DNA of 64,000 bases from Clostridia bacterium (GCA_017388175.1 JAFOTD010000008.1:48971-112970), one strand, 5' to 3'. Counted from the stretch's first letter, positions 48,244 through 57,853 are shown. The notes: generated from the sequence alone by a model not told the origin. Program-made: numbers and translations.

Positions 48244-48912
48244 TCAGGATTCCGAGAGGGATCCGTCGCGCATGGTATAAACCTTATCCGTGAGACCCGC
48301 GATCTCCGGATCGTGCGTGATGATGATGACGCAGCGGTTTTCTTCATGCGCAAGGCGCAGAAGGATACGGACGACCTGTTCGGAGTTGGATACGTCGAGG
48401 TTTCCGGTCGGCTCGTCGGCGAGAATGATCTCGTTTCCGGCTGCAAGCGCGCGGGCAATGGCGACGCGCTGCTGCTCTCCGCCCGAGAGCTGCGGCGGAT
48501 AGCGTTTGAACTGCTCCTTTTTGATGCCGACGGCCAGAAGCTCCTTTTCGGCGCGTTCCTTTGCCTTCTGGCTTCTGACGCCCTTCAGATTCATGGAATA
48601 CAGGACGTTTTCCATGGCGGTCAGAAGCGGGAACAGATTATAATTCTGGTAGATGACGGCGGCATGGTCCCGCCGGTAGAGATCGCAGTCCATTTTTGCC
48701 GTGGCCACGCCCTTGAACGCGACGGTTCCGGCGCCTGGCAGCTCGAGTCCGGCGAGCAGGGAAAGGAAAGTGGACTTGCCGCTTCCGCTTTTTCCGACGA
48801 TGGCATAGACCTTTCCGCATTCGAATGTACAGCTCACGTCGTTGACCGCGTGAACGGTCTGGTACCGGTTGCGGTAGGAAAAGGAAACGTGTTCGGCTTT
48901 CAATACTTCCAT
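48244..48912 (-). CDS. ABC transporter ATPase (MacB/LolD type)
   Basis: 222 residues with Walker A GKSGSGKST, Q-loop YQNYNLFP, signature LSGGEQQRVAIARAL, Walker B IILADEPTGNLD and the H-loop THD. The FtsE/MacB/LolD-type sequence and two adjacent FtsX-like permeases fit a mechanotransmission ABC complex, not a classic importer. In Gram-positives such complexes often serve peptide-antibiotic sensing or export of envelope factors. It lies 10 bases after the second permease. Confidence 0.93.
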   Translation of the reverse strand: MEVLKAEHVSFSYRNRYQTVHAVNDVSCTFECGKVYAIVGKSGSGKSTFLSLLAGLELPGAGTVAFKGVATAKMDCDLYRRDHAAVIYQNYNLFPLLTAMENVLYSMNLKGVRSQKAKERAEKELLAVGIKKEQFKRYPPQLSGGEQQRVAIARALAAGNEIILADEPTGNLDVSNSEQVVRILLRLAHEENRCVIIITHDPEIAGLTDKVYTMRDGSLSES

Positions 48913-48922
48913 ACGAGACTCC

Positions 48923-50044
48923 TTACTCTCTTAACAGTCTTGTGGGCGGAGTGAAGACCGGCTTGATGACGGCGATCGCGGTTCCGATCAGCAGGCAGGC
49001 GAAAAAGAACGCTGCGGGGACGGGCTGCCGCATACAGGCGGCGACGATGCAGACGCCGAGCAGCGGAAGAAGAAGCTGTTCCAGCAGAACGGCGATGAAC
49101 AGTTTTCCGCGCGACAGTCCGACCGTACGCATCAGGGCATAGTTTTTTTGCTCTCCGCGCGTGGACAGGAAACCGATGAGAAACCCCGTGCCGAGACCGA
49201 GAACGGACAGAATGGGCAGAAGGTATCCGATTCGGCGAATGTTGTTTTCCAGAGCCGCGGTCGTTGCTTTAAAGGAACGGTCGTGAACGGTCAGCGCAAA
49301 TTTCCCGTCGTTGACGTAGCTCGGGTCGATTTGCAGAAATTTCGGCGCCGCTGCTTCGATCAGCGCATCCCCTGCGGAATTGTCCGCCAGAAGGAAGGAA
49401 ACGGAATCGACGCTGACAGCCTTTGAAATCACCTTACACAGTTTCTCGGCGCAAGGGTACGGTATATACAGCGTTTCGCCTTCGCCTTTATACCAGCCGA
49501 CAACCGTGAAATCCGCTTCCCCGCGGCCCTTGCCCTCAAGACCGTAGTCATCCGTGAGCTGCATGTGAATGGTCTGTCCGTCCCACGCGTCGAATAAATC
49601 CTGGGAAATAAGACAGACGTTGTCCGTCGTTTCAAAGAAATCGGTACGGGAACAGGACCATTCGCCGCCTGCGGACGGATCGAGACGGGCGGCGCTGCGT
49701 TCGCTGTTCAGCCCGACGACGTCGAATCTTCCCAGCGTGGATACGCCGGAGAATTTTTTCGTCAGCCGCAAATCCCGCACGAAAGTGCCGAGACCGTTGT
49801 CCGGGTCGCGGATAAAATCCATGTACGACGCGCTGAGCAGCAGGTTGTCGGACTTTGTTCCGCGCGCGTCCGTAACGACGCACAGAATGTCGTAACCCGA
49901 TTGGATCTTTTCAAGCTGCCGCTGCTGATCCTGGCGGTAATCGGTGAGCGAACAGAGTAAAACGCAAAGCGCGCAACTGATGACCGGCCCGATCAGGCTC
50001 AGCAGCGGACGGCGGATCAGCCGGCGGAAAACGAACGCGATCAC
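48923..50044 (-). CDS. FtsX-like permease, smaller subunit
   Basis: About 373 residues: an N-terminal membrane helix (LIGPVISCALCVLLCS), a large extracytoplasmic region of about 230 residues, and three C-terminal helices with the FtsX motif around YALMRTVGLSRGKLFIAVLL. I favour the GTG at 50044, which has GGGGG 7 nt upstream; the GTG at 50050 overlapping the previous stop is an alternative. It pairs with the larger permease and the ATPase in one operon. Confidence 0.82.
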   Translation of the reverse strand: MIAFVFRRLIRRPLLSLIGPVISCALCVLLCSLTDYRQDQQRQLEKIQSGYDILCVVTDARGTKSDNLLLSASYMDFIRDPDNGLGTFVRDLRLTKKFSGVSTLGRFDVVGLNSERSAARLDPSAGGEWSCSRTDFFETTDNVCLISQDLFDAWDGQTIHMQLTDDYGLEGKGRGEADFTVVGWYKGEGETLYIPYPCAEKLCKVISKAVSVDSVSFLLADNSAGDALIEAAAPKFLQIDPSYVNDGKFALTVHDRSFKATTAALENNIRRIGYLLPILSVLGLGTGFLIGFLSTRGEQKNYALMRTVGLSRGKLFIAVLLEQLLLPLLGVCIVAACMRQPVPAAFFFACLLIGTAIAVIKPVFTPPTRLLRE

Positions 50045-50046
50045 GG

Positions 50047-52032
50047 TCACACCCCCATCAGCACGCGCGGCAGCTTTTTGGAAAGCCGGTACGCCTGCAC
50101 CCACAACAGAATTGCAATCAGCACGAGCTGACAGACGCCGAGCAGAATCAGCGCGGAAAGCGCCGGGCTGCTGGCATGCACCATTTCTGCAAGCGCTTCC
50201 TCGGAAACGGGCAGCTTCCCGCTGAGCGCGCTGCGATCAATCTCGGAAAGCATATCCGAGAGGATGCGGTTCTGAATGAATCGTAAAGCGACGGCGCTTA
50301 AGATCGTGCCGACGGCAACACCTGCTGCGGCAACGACGCCGCCGCTGAGGAAAAGATACCTCGCCGTACCCGGCGGACGCATGCCGAGCGAGCGCATCGT
50401 GCCGAGCGTGCGCCGCTGCGCCGCCTGATACAGAAGCAGAAACAGGATTAAAAACAGGATCCACCCGAAAACGGCGATGACAAACAGCCGAAGCGAGGTT
50501 AAAGACAGGCCGTTGATATTGCGCTGCACCGCCTCAAAGCCCTGGTCGTAGGTGTAGAATTGACCGGCATACGGGGAATCCGCAAGAGCCGTCTGAAACT
50601 CGTCGACATGCCCGTTTTTCAGCTCAATGCTGAGATAAATTCCGTAGATGTCCGGGCCGCCTTCGGCGGGGATCCGGGCAAACGCGCCGTCGATCTGCGC
50701 GGCGCGCGGAATGAAAACGGTATTGGGCGTGAACGCGTACGTCTTGCGGGACCAGTCGCTTGTCAGACGGTATACGCCCACCAGCGTGAAGGTTTCCTCC
50801 GGTCCGTAAGCTGTTTGCATGTTCAACATGTCGATGGACGGATTGTTCAGCGACGCGCCCGATACTGCGAGAATCGAAGTGCCCGATCTGCGCCCGCCGC
50901 GCGGCATCGTGGATTCGTTGGTGTCGAGCACGGGATCGCCTTCGCATAAGTACTGGCGGATCGTGATGCTGTCGCCGACCGAGAGTCCGGCGCGCTTGAC
51001 GATGGCTTCCGAAAGGATGACGGATTTCGCGCCGGTTTCGTATTCCTCTTCGGTAAAGGAGCGTCCGTCAATGATCTCTGCGTCGCCCGTTAAAAACAGG
51101 AAGACGCTTTCCAGGTGTTCCGTTCCGATAACCGGCAGACTGTGCTGCTGCTTTTCCCACGTCTCGCGGTATTCGCGCCAGATCTCGTGCGGGGTGTCCT
51201 CGAAGAAGCTCGCGGCGTCGCCGGTCAACGCTTCCGCGGCAGGGAATGAATACGGTTCGTACAATGCGCCGTCGGGAAGGTCGGAAGGATAGATCGGAAG
51301 GTGGCCCATAAGCATTCCGTCCTCTTCGCTGACGCGCCCGGGCAGGATCAGATAGTTTACCATCCGGGAGGTCAGATTGACGTGCTCGCCGTACATGCTG
51401 CCGTAATCGACCGGACAGAAGGCGCCGCAGATCACGTATCGCTCTCCGGTGCGGAAATAGTCTTTCAGCTCCGGTGCGGCGGACAGATCGAATTCGACGG
51501 AGAACTCCCGGACGTATTCCACGATTCCGGCGGCGACCTCGTATTCCTCGGGCACCAGCAAAAACGCTTCCGGCTTCATCACAAGGCACAGCTTGCTGTC
51601 CAGCGAGGCGATCCTCGTTACGGTTCCGCAGACAACCGTGTGATTATACGGCTGCATCGTGCCGTTCGTAACCCAGGAAAGATCCTTGTTGAGCCCGACG
51701 ATCGGATGAAAGGACGCGCTTGAGGCGGCGCTCAGCGTATGATTGCGTACCGCGGCAACAGAATCCATCGAGGAGAAACAGGCGGCGTCCGCTTCGGTAA
51801 AGGAACGTTTGTCAATCACCCACTCGACGCCGTTTTCGGTCTTTCGCTTGTTCATGCCGGGATCCGTGCGAACGGCGATCGCGGTATGGCTCCGATCGAG
51901 CGCTTCAGACAGGCGTGCGGAAGAAAACCACAGGGAAAAGGCGAAGATCAGAAACGCCGTCATCAGTGCGGTCAGCGCGGTCCAAAGCAGCGTGGAAGCC
52001 GGTTTTCGAAGCAGTCGTCTCGCTACGTTCAT
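50047..52032 (-). CDS. FtsX-like permease, larger subunit
   Basis: 661 residues: N-terminal membrane helix (about 12-37), an extracytoplasmic region of about 450 residues, and three C-terminal helices (YQAAQRRTLGTMRSLGMRPP is the FtsX-family loop after the second helix of the domain). The large outer domain includes VGDSITIRQYL, resembling the MacB-like periplasmic core. With the smaller permease and the ATPase it likely forms a heteromeric complex. No histidine kinase or response regulator is adjacent. Confidence 0.85.
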   Translation of the reverse strand: MNVARRLLRKPASTLLWTALTALMTAFLIFAFSLWFSSARLSEALDRSHTAIAVRTDPGMNKRKTENGVEWVIDKRSFTEADAACFSSMDSVAAVRNHTLSAASSASFHPIVGLNKDLSWVTNGTMQPYNHTVVCGTVTRIASLDSKLCLVMKPEAFLLVPEEYEVAAGIVEYVREFSVEFDLSAAPELKDYFRTGERYVICGAFCPVDYGSMYGEHVNLTSRMVNYLILPGRVSEEDGMLMGHLPIYPSDLPDGALYEPYSFPAAEALTGDAASFFEDTPHEIWREYRETWEKQQHSLPVIGTEHLESVFLFLTGDAEIIDGRSFTEEEYETGAKSVILSEAIVKRAGLSVGDSITIRQYLCEGDPVLDTNESTMPRGGRRSGTSILAVSGASLNNPSIDMLNMQTAYGPEETFTLVGVYRLTSDWSRKTYAFTPNTVFIPRAAQIDGAFARIPAEGGPDIYGIYLSIELKNGHVDEFQTALADSPYAGQFYTYDQGFEAVQRNINGLSLTSLRLFVIAVFGWILFLILFLLLYQAAQRRTLGTMRSLGMRPPGTARYLFLSGGVVAAAGVAVGTILSAVALRFIQNRILSDMLSEIDRSALSGKLPVSEEALAEMVHASSPALSALILLGVCQLVLIAILLWVQAYRLSKKLPRVLMGV

Positions 52033-52173
52033 GCGCCTTTCCTCCCGTATTTGATTTTTTCATTATATCAGAAAGCGGAGGAAAAAGAAATAGGGTTTCT
52101 GATATTCTTCCGGCGGACAGCAGAAACGCCGCGCGATTTCACGGGCAAAGCAGACAGGTTTTCGGGAAAAGAG

Positions 52174-52200
52174 AAGACCGGCGGAAGCTCCGCCGGTCTT
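52174..52200 (-). terminator. Terminator of leuS
   Basis: AAGACCGGCGGA-N3-TCCGCCGGTCTT stem just after the leuS stop, with a T-rich tail on the minus strand. Confidence 0.8.
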
Positions 52201-52227
52201 GCGCCTGAAAGGAAAGCCGTTTGGGAC

Positions 52228-54633
52228 TCAGCCCACGACAAGATTGATGATGTTTTTGACGACGATCGTTTTGCGGATCGTTTTGCCCTCGACAAAGGGT
52301 TTTACGTCGTCGAGCGCAAGCGCCGCTTCGACGATATCCTTCTGCTCCATGCCGACCGGCAGCTTCACACGGGCGCGGACCTTGCCGTTGACCTGCACGC
52401 CGTATTCGATGCTGCTTTCGATAAGCGCATCGGGGTCGTACGCGGGCCATGCCGCGTGGTGCAGCGGCGCAAAGCCGAGACGCTCGTTGAGCTCTTCCGT
52501 GATGTGCGGCGCAACCGGATTCAGCAGAAGCAGCAGCGTGCGGAGCTCGTCTTTCGTGAGCGAGCCTTTTGCGTAGAAGTCGTTGACGAGCGACATCATC
52601 GCCGCGATCGCGGTGTTGAACTTCATGCGTTCGTAGTCTTCCCCTACCTTCTTGATGCAGGCGTTGACCTTCATGCGCGTTTCATCGTCGGTGAAGCCTT
52701 CGCCCTTCACAAGATCAAAGAGTCTCCAGACGCGGTCGAGGAAGCGCTTGCAGCCGTTGGCGGAGTCTTCGCTCCACGGCGTCGCCGCCGTATAGTCGCC
52801 CATGAACATCACGTACAGCCGCAGCGTGTCCGCGCCGAGCCGGTCGATGACGCCGATCGGGTCGACCACGTTGCCCTTCGACTTGCTCATCTTGTCGCCG
52901 TCGGGACCGAGGATGAGACCCTGATACGTGCGCTTTGCGTACGGTTCCGGCGTGTTTACCTCGCCGATGTCATACAGGAAGTGATGCCAGAAACGTGAAT
53001 ACAGCAAATGCCGCGTGACGTGCTCCATGCCGCCGTTGTACCAGTCGACCGGCATCCAGTATTTCATTTCCTCCGGATCGCAGAAGACCTTGTCGTTGTG
53101 CGGGTCGATAAAGCGCAGGTAGTACCAGCTCGACCCCGCCCACTGCGGCATGGTGTCCGTTTCGCGCTTTGCTTTTCCGCCGCACTTCGGGCAGGTACAG
53201 TTCACGAACGATTCGATTCTGGCAAGCGGGCTCTGCCCGTCGGTGCCGGGCGCGAAGTTCTCGACGTCGGGAAGCTTTAACGGAAGCTCTTCATACGGAA
53301 CGCCGACCGTGCCGCAGTTCGGACAGTGGATCAGCGGGATCGGCTCGCCCCAGTAGCGCTGGCGGTTGAACGCCCAGTCCTTCATCTTATACTGAATGCC
53401 CTTTCTGCCGAGCCCGTGTTCGCCGAGGTATTCGAGCATCGCCGCGATCGAATCCTTTTTGTTGTCGTAGGCGTTCAAAAAATCGGAATTGATCATTCGG
53501 CCGTCGCCGGTGTACGCTTCCTTCTCGATGTCGCCGCCCTCGATGACCGGGATGATCTTTGCGCCGAATTTCTTCGCGAACTCCCAGTCGCGCTGATCGT
53601 GCGCCGGCACCGCCATGATCGCGCCGGTGCCGTAACCCATCATGACGTAATCCGCGATGAAGACCGGAATCTCCCTGCCGCTCACCGGGTTGATCGCCGT
53701 AAAGCCTTTGAGCTTCACGCCCGTCTTTTCTTTCGAGAGCTGGGTGCGCTCGAACTCGGTCTTTTTCGCGCACGCGGCGCGATACGCCTCGACTTCGTCC
53801 CAGTTTTCGATGCGGTCGCGGTACTTGTCGAGCATCGGATGCTCGGGCGCGATGACCATGAACGTCACGCCGAAGAGCGTGTCGCAGCGGGTCGTGTAGA
53901 TCTCGAGCGCTTCCGGAACGTCCTTGACCTTGAAATTGACGAACGCGCCGACGGACTTGCCGATCCAGTCGACCTCCTGCTGCTTGATCGAATCGGGATA
54001 ATCGACGTCGGAAAGGCCGTTCAAAAGCTTATCGGCATATGCCGTGATCTTCAGATACCACACATCCTTCGGAAGCTGCACGACGTCGCTGTGGCACACG
54101 TCGCACTTGCCGCCCTGCGAGTCCTCGTTTGAAAGGACGACCTTGCAGTTCGGGCAGTAATTGACCAGCGTCTTTGCGCGGAAGACCAGCCCGTGATCGA
54201 ACAGTTTCAAAAAGATCCACTGCGTCCACTTGTAGTATTCGGGCACGGACGTGGCGATTTCGCGCGTCCAGTCAAACGAATAGCCGACGCGCTTCATCTG
54301 GTCCTTGAAATGCTCGATGTTCGCCGTGGTGATGACGTGCGGATGCGTGTTGGTCTTGATCGCGTAGTTCTCGGCGGGCAGTCCGAACGAGTCGAAGCCC
54401 ATGGGAAACAGCACGTTATATCCCTGCATGCGGCGCTTTCTCGAAAGCACCTCGAGGCTCGTGTACGCCTTGATGTGGCCTACGTGCATGCCCGCGCCGG
54501 ACGGGTACGGAAACTCCACGAGCGCGTAGAATTTGGGTTTTGTATGGTCCTTCTCCGCCTCAAAGCAGTGATGCGCGTCCCAGTACGCCTGCCATTTGCG
54601 CTCGACGGCGTTGAAATCGTATGGTTCAGCCAT
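52228..54633 (-). CDS. leuS: Leucyl-tRNA synthetase
   Basis: 801 residues. The class I signature HIGH-type motif is PYPSGAGMHVGH (about 43-54) and KMSKS is GDKMSKSKGN. The Cys knuckles CPNCKVVLS / CDVC and CPNCG / CPKCGG support zinc ribbons, and the CP1 editing domain carries VMMGYGTGAIMAVPAHDQRD. It charges tRNA-Leu. I use the ATG at 54633 behind AAAGGAG; the upstream ATG adds 23 unconserved residues. No T-box leader is visible in the short upstream region. Confidence 0.97.
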   Translation of the reverse strand: MAEPYDFNAVERKWQAYWDAHHCFEAEKDHTKPKFYALVEFPYPSGAGMHVGHIKAYTSLEVLSRKRRMQGYNVLFPMGFDSFGLPAENYAIKTNTHPHVITTANIEHFKDQMKRVGYSFDWTREIATSVPEYYKWTQWIFLKLFDHGLVFRAKTLVNYCPNCKVVLSNEDSQGGKCDVCHSDVVQLPKDVWYLKITAYADKLLNGLSDVDYPDSIKQQEVDWIGKSVGAFVNFKVKDVPEALEIYTTRCDTLFGVTFMVIAPEHPMLDKYRDRIENWDEVEAYRAACAKKTEFERTQLSKEKTGVKLKGFTAINPVSGREIPVFIADYVMMGYGTGAIMAVPAHDQRDWEFAKKFGAKIIPVIEGGDIEKEAYTGDGRMINSDFLNAYDNKKDSIAAMLEYLGEHGLGRKGIQYKMKDWAFNRQRYWGEPIPLIHCPNCGTVGVPYEELPLKLPDVENFAPGTDGQSPLARIESFVNCTCPKCGGKAKRETDTMPQWAGSSWYYLRFIDPHNDKVFCDPEEMKYWMPVDWYNGGMEHVTRHLLYSRFWHHFLYDIGEVNTPEPYAKRTYQGLILGPDGDKMSKSKGNVVDPIGVIDRLGADTLRLYVMFMGDYTAATPWSEDSANGCKRFLDRVWRLFDLVKGEGFTDDETRMKVNACIKKVGEDYERMKFNTAIAAMMSLVNDFYAKGSLTKDELRTLLLLLNPVAPHITEELNERLGFAPLHHAAWPAYDPDALIESSIEYGVQVNGKVRARVKLPVGMEQKDIVEAALALDDVKPFVEGKTIRKTIVVKNIINLVVG

Positions 54634-54674
54634 TGAAATCTCCTTTCCAATGCATGTCTCGATAGATATAATAG

Positions 54675-54702
54675 GATATAACTTTTCCGGCCGTTTTGTC
54701 AA
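54675..54702 (-). promoter_or_regulatory. Promoter of leuS
   Basis: Minus strand TTGACA (54697-54702), 16-nt spacer, TATATC (54675-54680). Confidence 0.6.
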
Positions 54703-54706
54703 CTGC

Positions 54707-54735
54707 TTTACAAGAAAAACGGGATATGATATACT
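54707..54735 (+). promoter_or_regulatory. Promoter of lgt
   Basis: TTTACA (54707-54712), 17-nt spacer, TATACT (54730-54735). It is back to back with the leuS promoter. Confidence 0.65.
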
Positions 54736-54782
54736 GAAATTTACCGGGAAGCGGGGTTCTTCCCTGCGAAAGGAGACAAATT

Positions 54783-55745
54783 ATGATCGGAACATATCTG
54801 TTTCATATCGGCAGCTTCGGCGTTCCTTCGATGGGCGTCTGCGTGCTTGTCGGCGCGATCCTTGCCGTGTTTTTAAGCTGGCTGCTGCGCAAAAAGTCCG
54901 CGCTCGACTGGAACGGCGAGGTGGTAGACGCGATCATCCTTGCGGTGCTTTTAGGCTTCGTGGGGATGAAGATTCTCTATTGGATCGTTACGCCCAACGT
55001 GTTTAAGGACGCTTTTCAGAGCGGCTTTTTCCCGGGCGTCCTGAGCCTTTTGACGGAGGGCATGGTCTTTTACGGCGGGCTGATCGGCGGCATCGTCGGC
55101 ATCATCATTGTCGCGCTCAAAAAGAAAAAGAATTTCTTCGAGTTCGGCGACCTGATGGCGCCGTGCTTCTGCGTCGCGCACGCGTTCGGCCGGATCGGGT
55201 GTCTGCTCGTGGGCTGCTGCTACGGGCTTGCGAAAGGAGAAACGAGTCAGTTCGGACTTTGCACCTATGACGGAGCATGCGCGCTGCGCTATGCGGACGG
55301 AACGATGCGGCTGCCCGCGCCGCTGATGGAAGCAATCTTTTTGCTGCTGCTGTGCGGCGTGCTCGTGCTGATTTATCGGAAGGAAAAGCACGTCGGCACC
55401 GTTACCGGCAGCTATCTCGTGCTGTACGCCGTATGGCGGTTCATTATGGAGATCTTCCGCGGCGACGTCGAAGAACGCGGTCATCTCGGGCCGTTCTTCA
55501 CCTCCCAGTGGATCAGCATATTGATCCTGATCGCAGGCGTCGTGATTCTGGTTCTCTCGCGCCGTTGGAAAAAGGAAGAGCCGTTCAAGGAGTTTCATGA
55601 AGAAGAGCTCGTCGTGCCCGAGCCGGACGAGACCGGCGACGAACCGGACGAGGCTGACGAAGCCGTCGAGGAGGAGGCTGCCGAGGCGGTCGCCGAGGAG
55701 ATCGCCGACGCGGTCGAAGAAACGGGCGGTTCGGACAGGGAATAA
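54783..55745 (+). CDS. lgt: Prolipoprotein diacylglyceryl transferase
   Basis: 320 residues with about seven membrane helices and the Lgt signature HAFGRIGCLLVGCCYG (Firmicute form of HGRxGNF) plus EGMVFYGGLIGGIVG. It moves diacylglycerol from phosphatidylglycerol to the lipobox Cys, the first step for the many lipoproteins in this window. The last 50 residues form a strongly acidic Glu/Asp/Ala tail (EAVEEEAAEAVAEEIADAVE), absent from typical Lgt. AAAGGAG precedes the ATG. Confidence 0.93.
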   Translation: MIGTYLFHIGSFGVPSMGVCVLVGAILAVFLSWLLRKKSALDWNGEVVDAIILAVLLGFVGMKILYWIVTPNVFKDAFQSGFFPGVLSLLTEGMVFYGGLIGGIVGIIIVALKKKKNFFEFGDLMAPCFCVAHAFGRIGCLLVGCCYGLAKGETSQFGLCTYDGACALRYADGTMRLPAPLMEAIFLLLLCGVLVLIYRKEKHVGTVTGSYLVLYAVWRFIMEIFRGDVEERGHLGPFFTSQWISILILIAGVVILVLSRRWKKEEPFKEFHEEELVVPEPDETGDEPDEADEAVEEEAAEAVAEEIADAVEETGGSDRE

Positions 55746-55754
55746 GACAAACGG

Positions 55755-55793
55755 AAAAGATCCTTCGCGTTTATGTGCGGAGGATCTTTTTTC
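55755..55793. terminator. Bidirectional terminator
   Basis: AAAAGATCCT / AGGATCTTTT outer stem with T-run between lgt and the opposing M23 gene. Confidence 0.85.
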
Positions 55794-55800
55794 TTGCGTA

Positions 55801-56565
55801 TTATCCCAGCCGCACGTATTTCGCGGGGTCTTTGGGCGCGCCGTCCACGTAGACGGCGAAGTGCAGATGCGGCTTTTCGGCGCATTCCGAGATCGCGCTC
55901 GTGCCGACCGTGCCGATCACGTCGCCCGCGTTCAGACGGTCGCCGACCTTGACGCGGATATCCTCGCTGAGGTTTGCGTACATCGTCGTGCGGCTGTTCG
56001 CGTGGCTCACCACCACCGTATAGCCCAGCGCGTCGTCCTTCGCTACGCGTTCGACCGTCCCGGCGAACACGCACTTGACCGGCGTGCCGGCGTCCGCGGC
56101 GATGTCCACGGCGTCGTGTGTCATCCACTGGTCGAGCGTGACCGAGTATAAAAGCTTATCGACGGCATAGCCGAAGATGATCTCACCCTGTACGGGCGGC
56201 GCGGCTTTCGATGGCGCGCTCGCGGGCTTCGTCGTCGGGGCAGGCGTTGCGGAGGGCTGCGGCGTAACGATCGGGATCATCGTCGGGATCGGCGTCTTTG
56301 CGGGCGCCTGCGGCAGAATCGTCGGCAGCGGATGAAGATCGTTCAGCCGCTCGTCGTTCGACTGGCCGACGATGATGATCGGATCGGATTCCGTATCGTC
56401 CTTCCCCTGCGCCTCCGTTTCCGGTTCGTTTGTCAGCGCCAGCAGCAGGATCGCGCCGCCGATTACGATCAGGCATGCGACCAGCGCAATGTAAAACCCG
56501 TTGTTCCGTAAAAACAGACGGAAGCGTTCCATGCGTTCGTTTGTTTCTCTTTTCGGTTCTTCCAT
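55801..56565 (-). CDS. M23 family metallopeptidase, SpoIIQ-like architecture
   Basis: 254 residues: short cytoplasmic N-terminus, membrane helix (about 25-45, FYIALVACLIVIGGAILLLAL), Pro-rich linker, then a LytM domain. The zinc ligands look intact: THDAVDIA for H-x3-D and KPHLHFAV for H-x-H. This layout matches SpoIIQ, the forespore partner of SpoIIIAH; with Spo0A present that role is plausible but not proven. I use the ATG at 56565 behind GAGGTGAT. A generic envelope endopeptidase is the alternative. Confidence 0.8.
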   Translation of the reverse strand: MEEPKRETNERMERFRLFLRNNGFYIALVACLIVIGGAILLLALTNEPETEAQGKDDTESDPIIIVGQSNDERLNDLHPLPTILPQAPAKTPIPTMIPIVTPQPSATPAPTTKPASAPSKAAPPVQGEIIFGYAVDKLLYSVTLDQWMTHDAVDIAADAGTPVKCVFAGTVERVAKDDALGYTVVVSHANSRTTMYANLSEDIRVKVGDRLNAGDVIGTVGTSAISECAEKPHLHFAVYVDGAPKDPAKYVRLG

Positions 56566-56619
56566 TTTTATCACCTCGGCCGTAGTATGGACGAGGCGAA
56601 ACATTTTTATACGAAACGT

Positions 56620-56648
56620 TTGTAATTCTTTTTAAACTGCGGTATGAT
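56620..56648 (+). promoter_or_regulatory. Promoter placing transcription start at the MFS start codon
   Basis: TTGTAA (56620-56625), 17-nt spacer, TATGAT (56643-56648). Only 6 bases separate the -10 from the ATG at 56655, so the mRNA would start at or beside the start codon, and no ribosome binding site is present. A leaderless transcript is implied. Confidence 0.5.
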
Positions 56649-56654
56649 GGATTT

Positions 56655-57809
56655 ATGGTAAAAAGAACGGCAAAATTATCCGTATTATTCGGCTTTTATT
56701 GGATCGCGGCATGCATGGTGTATTCGTATGCCGAGCTTTTTTTGAAGCATTTCGGATTCCGGACCGATCAGGTGGGCATGATCATGGCGCTGGGGTACCT
56801 CGCAGGGATGATTGTCCAGCCGGCGCTTGCGCAGGCGGCGGACCGCGAACGGCGCGTTACGCTGCGCAGCGGCGTTGCGGGATGCGCGGCAGTCGGCGTT
56901 GCGATTGCGATCGCCATGCCGCTGTGCAAAAGCGTGCTTCCGGTCGTGGCGGTTCTGTTCGGCGCAATGACGTGCGTGACGCTCGCATCGCAGCCGCTGG
57001 TGAACGCGGTCGGGTTTCATTATATCAATTGCGGCGAGCCGCTCGACTATTCCTTTGCGCGCGGCGCGGCAAGCGTGGCGTATGCGCTCGCCTCGCTGCT
57101 GTTCGGATGGATCGCCAAAAGCAACGTCGAGGCGATGCTATGGGTGTATCTTGCGGTCAACGCTGCGATCTTTCTGCTGGCTCTTTGGTTTGCGCCGCAC
57201 CGCAGCGGAGTCGGGGAGATCCGTTCCGGCAGCAGCCTGTTCTCCATCATCCGGCGATATCCGCGGCTCGTGCTGTTCTGCGTCGGATATTTCGTGCTGA
57301 ACGTGCCGCACATGTTTATAAATTCCTATCTTGCGAGCATTACGTCGGTGACGGGCGGCGATATGAGCGTGATGATCGCGCTCGCCGCGGTTGTGGAATT
57401 CCCCGCGATGATGGCGTATTCGCACGTCCGGCGGCGCATTCCGGACCGGGTTCTGCTGGTCGCGTCCGCGTCCGTCTTCCTGCTCAAAACGGGCTTGCTG
57501 CTGCTTGCGGCGACGACGTCCGTCGGCGTCTGGACGGTCTATGCTTCCTTTGCGCTGCAGATGCTGTGCTATGCGATCTTTGTACCTGCTTCTTCGTATT
57601 ACGCAAACGACATCGCCGATACGGCCGATCAGGTCAAGGGCCAGATGCTTCTGACCGAATCGGGTCTGCTTTCCGGTATGGTCAGCTTGCTTTTCGGCGG
57701 GCTGTCGATCGAGCACTTCGGCGTGCCGTTTTCGCTGCTGCTGTGCGAAGGGCTCACGGCGATCGGCGTCGTTCTGGTTGCGCTCGGCGTGCGTAAGCCG
57801 AAACGGTAA
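56655..57809 (+). CDS. Major facilitator superfamily transporter (MFS_1-like)
   Basis: 384 residues with 12 predicted helices in two halves. The first loop RTDQVGMIMALGYLAGMIVQ and a GDxxDRxxRR-like QAADRERRVTLRSG fit the MFS_1-like group related to nucleoside and sugar symporters. A second-half loop MAYSHVRRRIPDRVLLVAS mirrors it. Substrate unknown. It has no Shine-Dalgarno sequence and its promoter abuts the ATG, suggesting leaderless translation. Confidence 0.85.
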   Translation: MVKRTAKLSVLFGFYWIAACMVYSYAELFLKHFGFRTDQVGMIMALGYLAGMIVQPALAQAADRERRVTLRSGVAGCAAVGVAIAIAMPLCKSVLPVVAVLFGAMTCVTLASQPLVNAVGFHYINCGEPLDYSFARGAASVAYALASLLFGWIAKSNVEAMLWVYLAVNAAIFLLALWFAPHRSGVGEIRSGSSLFSIIRRYPRLVLFCVGYFVLNVPHMFINSYLASITSVTGGDMSVMIALAAVVEFPAMMAYSHVRRRIPDRVLLVASASVFLLKTGLLLLAATTSVGVWTVYASFALQMLCYAIFVPASSYYANDIADTADQVKGQMLLTESGLLSGMVSLLFGGLSIEHFGVPFSLLLCEGLTAIGVVLVALGVRKPKR

Positions 57810-57822
57810 GCGGAAAAATGAA

Positions 57823-57853
57823 AGAAGGCTCTCTTTTCGGAGAGCCTTCTTTC
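57823..57853 (+). terminator. Terminator of the MFS gene, first of two identical copies
   Basis: AGAAGGCTCTC-N6-GAGAGCCTTCT with T-run. The same hairpin with its flanks recurs at 58201-58231, on the far side of the modular repeat. Confidence 0.88.
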
